Of a stretch of 64,000 bases of DNA, positions 60,311 to 64,000 are shown piece by piece. Every line of letters begins with the position of its first letter. Position 1 is the first letter of the stretch. The stretch spans positions 248,604,501-248,668,500 of the forward strand of contig NC_134137.1 of assembly GCF_033958435.1 (NCBI RefSeq), written 5' to 3'. A program made the translations under genes and the position numbers. Origin of the DNA: Carettochelys insculpta (lineage: Eukaryota > Chordata > Testudines > Carettochelyidae). The notes beneath the pieces were generated by a model. It saw only the letters and a list, made by a program, of their open reading frames with translations. It was not told the origin of the DNA and made no database searches.

Positions 60311-60516
60311 AGGTACAAGGTGGGTGAGGTGGTATCTTTTACTGGACCTACTTCTGTTGGTAAGAAATAGAAGCTTGAAGAAGAGCTCTGGGTAAGCTCT
60401 CCTTTAAGCTGCTCTCTCACCAACAGAAGTTAGCCCAATAAAAGAGATTATCTCAGCCACCTTGTCTGTCTGATATCCTGGGACCAACATGGCTACAACA
60501 CCACCACATACATTTG
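60311..60516. mobile_element. Palindromic Penelope-end hairpin, 'ATTGGACC' type
   Basis: Left arm 'acaaggtgggtgaggtggtatcttttactggacctacttctgttggt' and right arm 'accaacagaagttagcccaataaaagagattatctcagccaccttgt', followed by the tail 'ctgatatcctgggaccaacatggctacaacacc'. The flanks CTCTTACAG (60302-60310) and CTCCTACAG (60517-60525) agree at 8 of 9. Confidence 0.7.
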
Positions 60517-60902
60517 CTCCTACAGTGGGTTAACATCATAAAATAAAAAATTCATTGGTATCAGCAGTTTTGAAACCTGCTAATCATTAGATCAGCTGAC
60601 TTCAACACGAGCAAATGGTGCAATTCATATTATACAGCATGTAGCATGTAATGAGTACGAAAAGTGGTTTGCATTTACCTGTCTGTGACCAAACCATTTT
60701 CTGCCCTGGTTGCAGGGAAAATCTTGCTGGTAACAAACATTGTATATCACTGATCATTTTTAGGGCCGTGTGTCTCAGTCTTTCCCACATTGCAGCCCCA
60801 TGGTACAACAGGTTGTTTTATTTTGTTTTGTTTTGTTTTTTGAGGGTGGGAGAGCTTCCTTTCCTTCTGTGATCACCAGGTTTGAGAACCCATGTTCTGA
60901 AA

Positions 60903-61365
60903 AATCTCAGAGGGTTAGCCATGTTGTTCATGTTCTGAAACAGACTAACAAGTTCTGTGGCACCTTAAGGATGAACATATTTAATTGGGCATAAGTTTTT
61001 GTGGGCTGGAGCCCATTTCACCACATGCATGCAAAAATATTAAGGAATCCTGCATTCATCTGACGAAATGGGCTCCAGCCCAGAAAAGCTTACACCCAAA
61101 TAAATTTGAAAACAACCAGGAAGTCCTGTGGCATCTTATAGACTAACAGATATTTTGGAACATAAGCTTTCGTGGGTAAAGACCCACTTCGTGAGATGCA
61201 TGAAGCGGGTCTTTGCCCAGGAAAGCTTATGCTCCAAAATATTTATTAGTCTATAAGGTGCGACAGGACTTTTTGTTGTTTTTGAAGATACAAACTAACA
61301 CGGCTACTTCTCTGATACCAAATAAATTTGTTCATCCTTAAGGTGCCACAGAACTCCTTGTGGTT
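60903..61365. mobile_element. Palindromic Penelope-end hairpin (outer of a nested pair)
   Basis: A perfect 12 bp duplication CATGTTCTGAAA flanks it (60891-60902 and 61366-61377). The left tail is 'aatctcagagggttagccatgttg'. The arms are 'ttctgtggcaccttaaggatgaac...' and '...gttcatccttaaggtgccacagaa'. The target word CATGTTCTGAAA occurs a third time inside the left side (60929-60940). It is interrupted by 61109-61319. Confidence 0.75.
61109..61319. mobile_element. Palindromic Penelope-end hairpin (inner of a nested pair)
   Basis: A 211 bp insertion with a perfect 11 bp duplication AAATAAATTTG (61098-61108 and 61320-61330). Arms 'aagtcctgtggcatcttatagactaacagatattttgg...' and its reverse meet near 61203. 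The right tail is 'agatacaaactaacacggctacttctctgatacc'. It is closely similar to 57181-57387. Confidence 0.85.
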
Positions 61366-62822
61366 CATGTTCTGAAACAGTCCTGTAGAGCAGTGGCATA
61401 TGCAGGTATTTAAATTTGACTCCTTTGGGGGAACACAGAAGCTTGCTTTCCTGCTTCAGCCTTCTCCTTCCCCATGAGGAGCTCACAGTGCACTCTCCCC
61501 ACCCAAGTCCCAGTTGAAGCTTGATTTCCCCCATTCCCCATCCTGGTCTCAGGAAGAGCTCAATCTTCCATCCCTCCATCCTGATCTGCTCCTGGTCCTG
61601 GCCCAGGCCAGAGCTCCATCTTCCCTTTCTCCACAGCCCCAGGGCTGGAGAAGTTCTGTGACACCAATTATTATAGGGGGTGAGAATCCCTGCTTGTCAC
61701 CCCTTGCACACATCATTGCTGCAGAGGGAGGCTTTTTTTCCCCAGAGTTCCCATTTTAAGTGATTTAAATTTAAATCAGGAGTTCTTCCTTTTTTAAGCA
61801 ATGAAGACATATGTATAAATCACTAATTATTTCAACAAAGTTCTTGAATTTAACAGATTGGACATTTTTCAGTACAGGGAACAGGTCTTAGTACATGTTT
61901 GTGTGTCACCTGACATAAGAGCTCCCAGTCTTGAGGAGAGCCTTTGAATACAACTGAAATGTTAAATACGCAGAAAATGAGATATTTGTAACATGTACCA
62001 TAATTAATGGCAAGAAAGCAACCAGGGTTAGTTTTCACACCACAACTACTACTAAATAGCAAGCAGATTGTGTAGGGTTACAATGAATCCCTACAAGTGC
62101 AGCCTTAATTAGCTTAATCCTTGGACCATGGAGTTTACAGCCAGTTAACTTAATTGCTTATTCACTATCTGTTTGTTGTGCAGTGATCTTGAAAAAAATT
62201 CAACAATAAACGCTCTGTCTGCTCCACTGAAGTTCAAGCTTCATTAAGCTCCCAGAAAAATGTGCAAAATGCTATCATAAATAACAGTTTTCTTTTCCTG
62301 CTGTAGGCAGCGCCTTTTGCAAGGAAAGGCAATGTGCACATTTGTCAGTACTCTTGAGGAGGGGGAGTGAAAGGAGAGAGAGCGTAAGTTACATTCAGGA
62401 GCCTTTAGTGAGAAAATCCAGGGATTAATGTGTACTACCTTACAGAGCTAAATATTTACCAAAAAAAATACAACAGAATCCTCAACTAGGGTGAAATTTG
62501 CCCCTGTAGCATTGCGTGGCTTATGCGCTACTTGAGTTCCACTTGTATCTTCAAAAAACAGGGTTTAAGTGAGACTTGAGTGGTTCAAAGGTCTTGTACT
62601 GGCACAGGCCTCAGTTTCGTCCACAATGAAGCGGGGGCAGGGAACGTGTCACCCAAAAAGTGAATTGACACAGACTGTAAAAGGAGAGGGCCTCTCTGGC
62701 AACTGACCTCCTCTTCTCTTCACCTCAGGGACCACTGGGAAGACTTCTCCTGACCTGTTGCATTGGCATGGGGCATTAAGAGCTAGAGGAGCTTCTAAAA
62801 CAGAATAGGCAAGATACAGCAT

Positions 62823-63525
62823 GATGGCCAAATCCAGCTCACCAAGCCTTTTAATCTAGCCCACGGTCTGCTCCAGTGGCAGGGAGCAGTACCATTTAAA
62901 GGGGCGAGCTGCTCCCTGGGGCTCTCTGCGCTGCTGAAGAGGGGTGGGCTTCATGTGCTGCCCCATCAGCAGCAAAACCTCTCAGATCCCATTGCCCCAC
63001 CCCCAGTGCAGAGAGCCACATGGGACAGCCAGTGGTCTGGGGCTGCTGGCAGGCAGGGAAGCCTGCCTGAAAGTGCTGTTGGCCAGGAGCTACTTAGGCA
63101 ACCACTTCTCAGACAGAGCCTCCCTTCGGCACCACATCCTAACTAATTCTCAGATCCTCCCCCAGGCCAAAATCTTCTCTTATACCCATACCCCCTCCCA
63201 GACTCTGCTTCCCAATGCCCCACCTCAGGTCATCACCCAAACCCTCCGCACTCTCCTCCTGCCCCTGCCCCAGGTCACAACTCCCTCTCAGGCCTCTTTA
63301 CCTGCTCCTGCATCCCTCACCCAGGCCAGAATACTCTCCTGCAGCTGTATGCCTTTCCAGATCCTGCACCTCCATACCCTGCCCCAGGTCACAACCCCCT
63401 CCTCCATCCAAACTCTTTCTCAGACCCCACACCCTCTCCTGCACCCCAGTGCCCTACCCAAGCTCCCTGCTGAACCCAACCTCCATCCCAGACCCAGACC
63501 CATGGGAATAAGGGGACTTAGAAGT
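62823..63525. mobile_element. GC-rich hAT-like element remnant with C/T-rich tandem units
   Basis: 'gatggccaaatccagctcaccaagccttttaatctagcccac' resembles the start of a turtle hAT-type non-autonomous element. From 63120 to 63500 loose repeats of 'ccccaggtcacaactccctctcag' and 'ctcctgcaccccagtgcc' follow. They create the 216-codon Pro/Leu/Thr-rich ORF, which I do not regard as a gene. The right end was not found. Confidence 0.5.
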
Positions 63526-63529
63526 AGGC

Positions 63530-63716
63530 GGGGTCCTTTTGAAAAGGAGCCCTGTTGGGACGAGCTGCGCGGCGGCGAGCCACGTCAATTTTGAAGCGCC
63601 GCGGCTGCCCGCATGCTAATGAAGCGCTGAATATGCATTTCAGTGCTTCATTAGTAAACTTCGAAATGGCCATTTGCATGGCCATTTCGAAGTTTGGGGC
63701 TAGTGTAGACATGGCC
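63530..63716. mobile_element. Half of a fold-back element, TTCGAA family
   Basis: The right end is CTAGTGTAGACATGGCC. It contains AACTTCGAAATGGCCATTTG directly followed by its reverse (CATGGCCATTTCGAAGTT), and also 'catgctaatgaagcgctgaatatgcatttcagtgcttcattag'. The matching left half with a GGCT...TCTACAC end is missing, so it is truncated. Confidence 0.6.
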
Positions 63717-64000
63717 ACAGAGTGCAAAAGCAAGTTAATTATTCTACCAGCAGGTGAGCCAGCAAATTATCTCTGCCAAGTTACCATTTGAACCAGTTTT
63801 CTGATTTTAAAAAATTCATTTTTTTCCTGACTGAAAAACAAGCAGAAGCAAAGGTAAAATATTAATTTTACTCAGCCTTCCTCTTTCATTTTTAGCTGGA
63901 AATGTGGTAAGCAATATTTCTCTGGCATAGTCCCCTGAGGCCAAACAGGAGGGCAACACAGGGGTTCTAGAGGAAAGTTACACTGATTTTTTATTATTAT

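Larger units (their letters stand above)
54080..64000 (+). other. SCUBE1: SCUBE1 intron, 5' part (continues beyond window)
   Basis: This region begins at the GTAATA donor after the exon at 53957-54079, and no further exon is seen. Repeats are annotated separately. 54180-54235 (catagaacttcaagctggataagacct) may be a CR1 fragment. 55290-56640, 57565-58790, 59460-59760 and 61385-62820 show no gene or recognisable repeat. The next EGF exon of SCUBE1 (DIDECSF... in the family) is not present before 64000. Confidence 0.7.

Noticed and set aside
62944..63594. 216-codon plus-strand ORF, Pro/Leu/Thr-rich
   Set aside because: It follows loose C/T-rich tandem units in an hAT-like remnant. There is no domain and no splice context with SCUBE1.

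Overview
The window is intronic vertebrate DNA, most likely from a turtle. It carries three exons of a SCUBE1-type gene on the plus strand, embedded in about 63.7 kb of repeat-rich intron. The gene call rests on three open segments with correct AG/GT splice borders, all bounded by phase-1 introns: a 90-base linker exon (910-999), a 39-codon EGF exon (16166-16282) and a 41-codon calcium-binding EGF exon (53957-54079). The turtle assignment is an inference from the repeat mix: a DIRS element, Penelope-like elements, MIR/CORE-SINE remnants, Tigger-like and hAT miniatures, and many fold-back elements ending in GGCTRYGTCTACAC.

Layout. 1-909 is the tail of an upstream intron. 1000-16165 is a 15.2 kb intron with scattered DNA-transposon miniatures. 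16283-53956 is a 37.7 kb intron holding the large insertions: a nearly complete but broken DIRS-type tyrosine-recombinase retrotransposon (19794-25084) with a LINE fragment nested in it; two copies of a CpG-rich ~700 bp fold-back element (27382-28091 and 33693-34392); and a triple nest at 31495-34773, where a fold-back element was invaded by a Penelope-like element arranged as a 991 bp inverted repeat, which was itself invaded by one of the ~700 bp elements. From 54080 onward a further intron holds a minisatellite-bearing DNA element, several palindromic Penelope-end hairpins (one inside another), and more fold-back elements.

The only host protein-coding content I can support is SCUBE1. The transposon ORFs are remnants, except that one Penelope RT C-terminus plus GIY-YIG ORF (32541-33635) is still open. 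The two most interesting patterns are (1) a set of hairpin-shaped Penelope-end insertions sharing 11-12 bp target duplications, from 207 bp to about 3 kb, and (2) a group of fold-back elements that share termini and mostly 3 bp target duplications, but have unrelated interiors built around repeated palindromic NTCGAN hexamers. Repeat family names come from recognition of termini and motifs, not from a database search.
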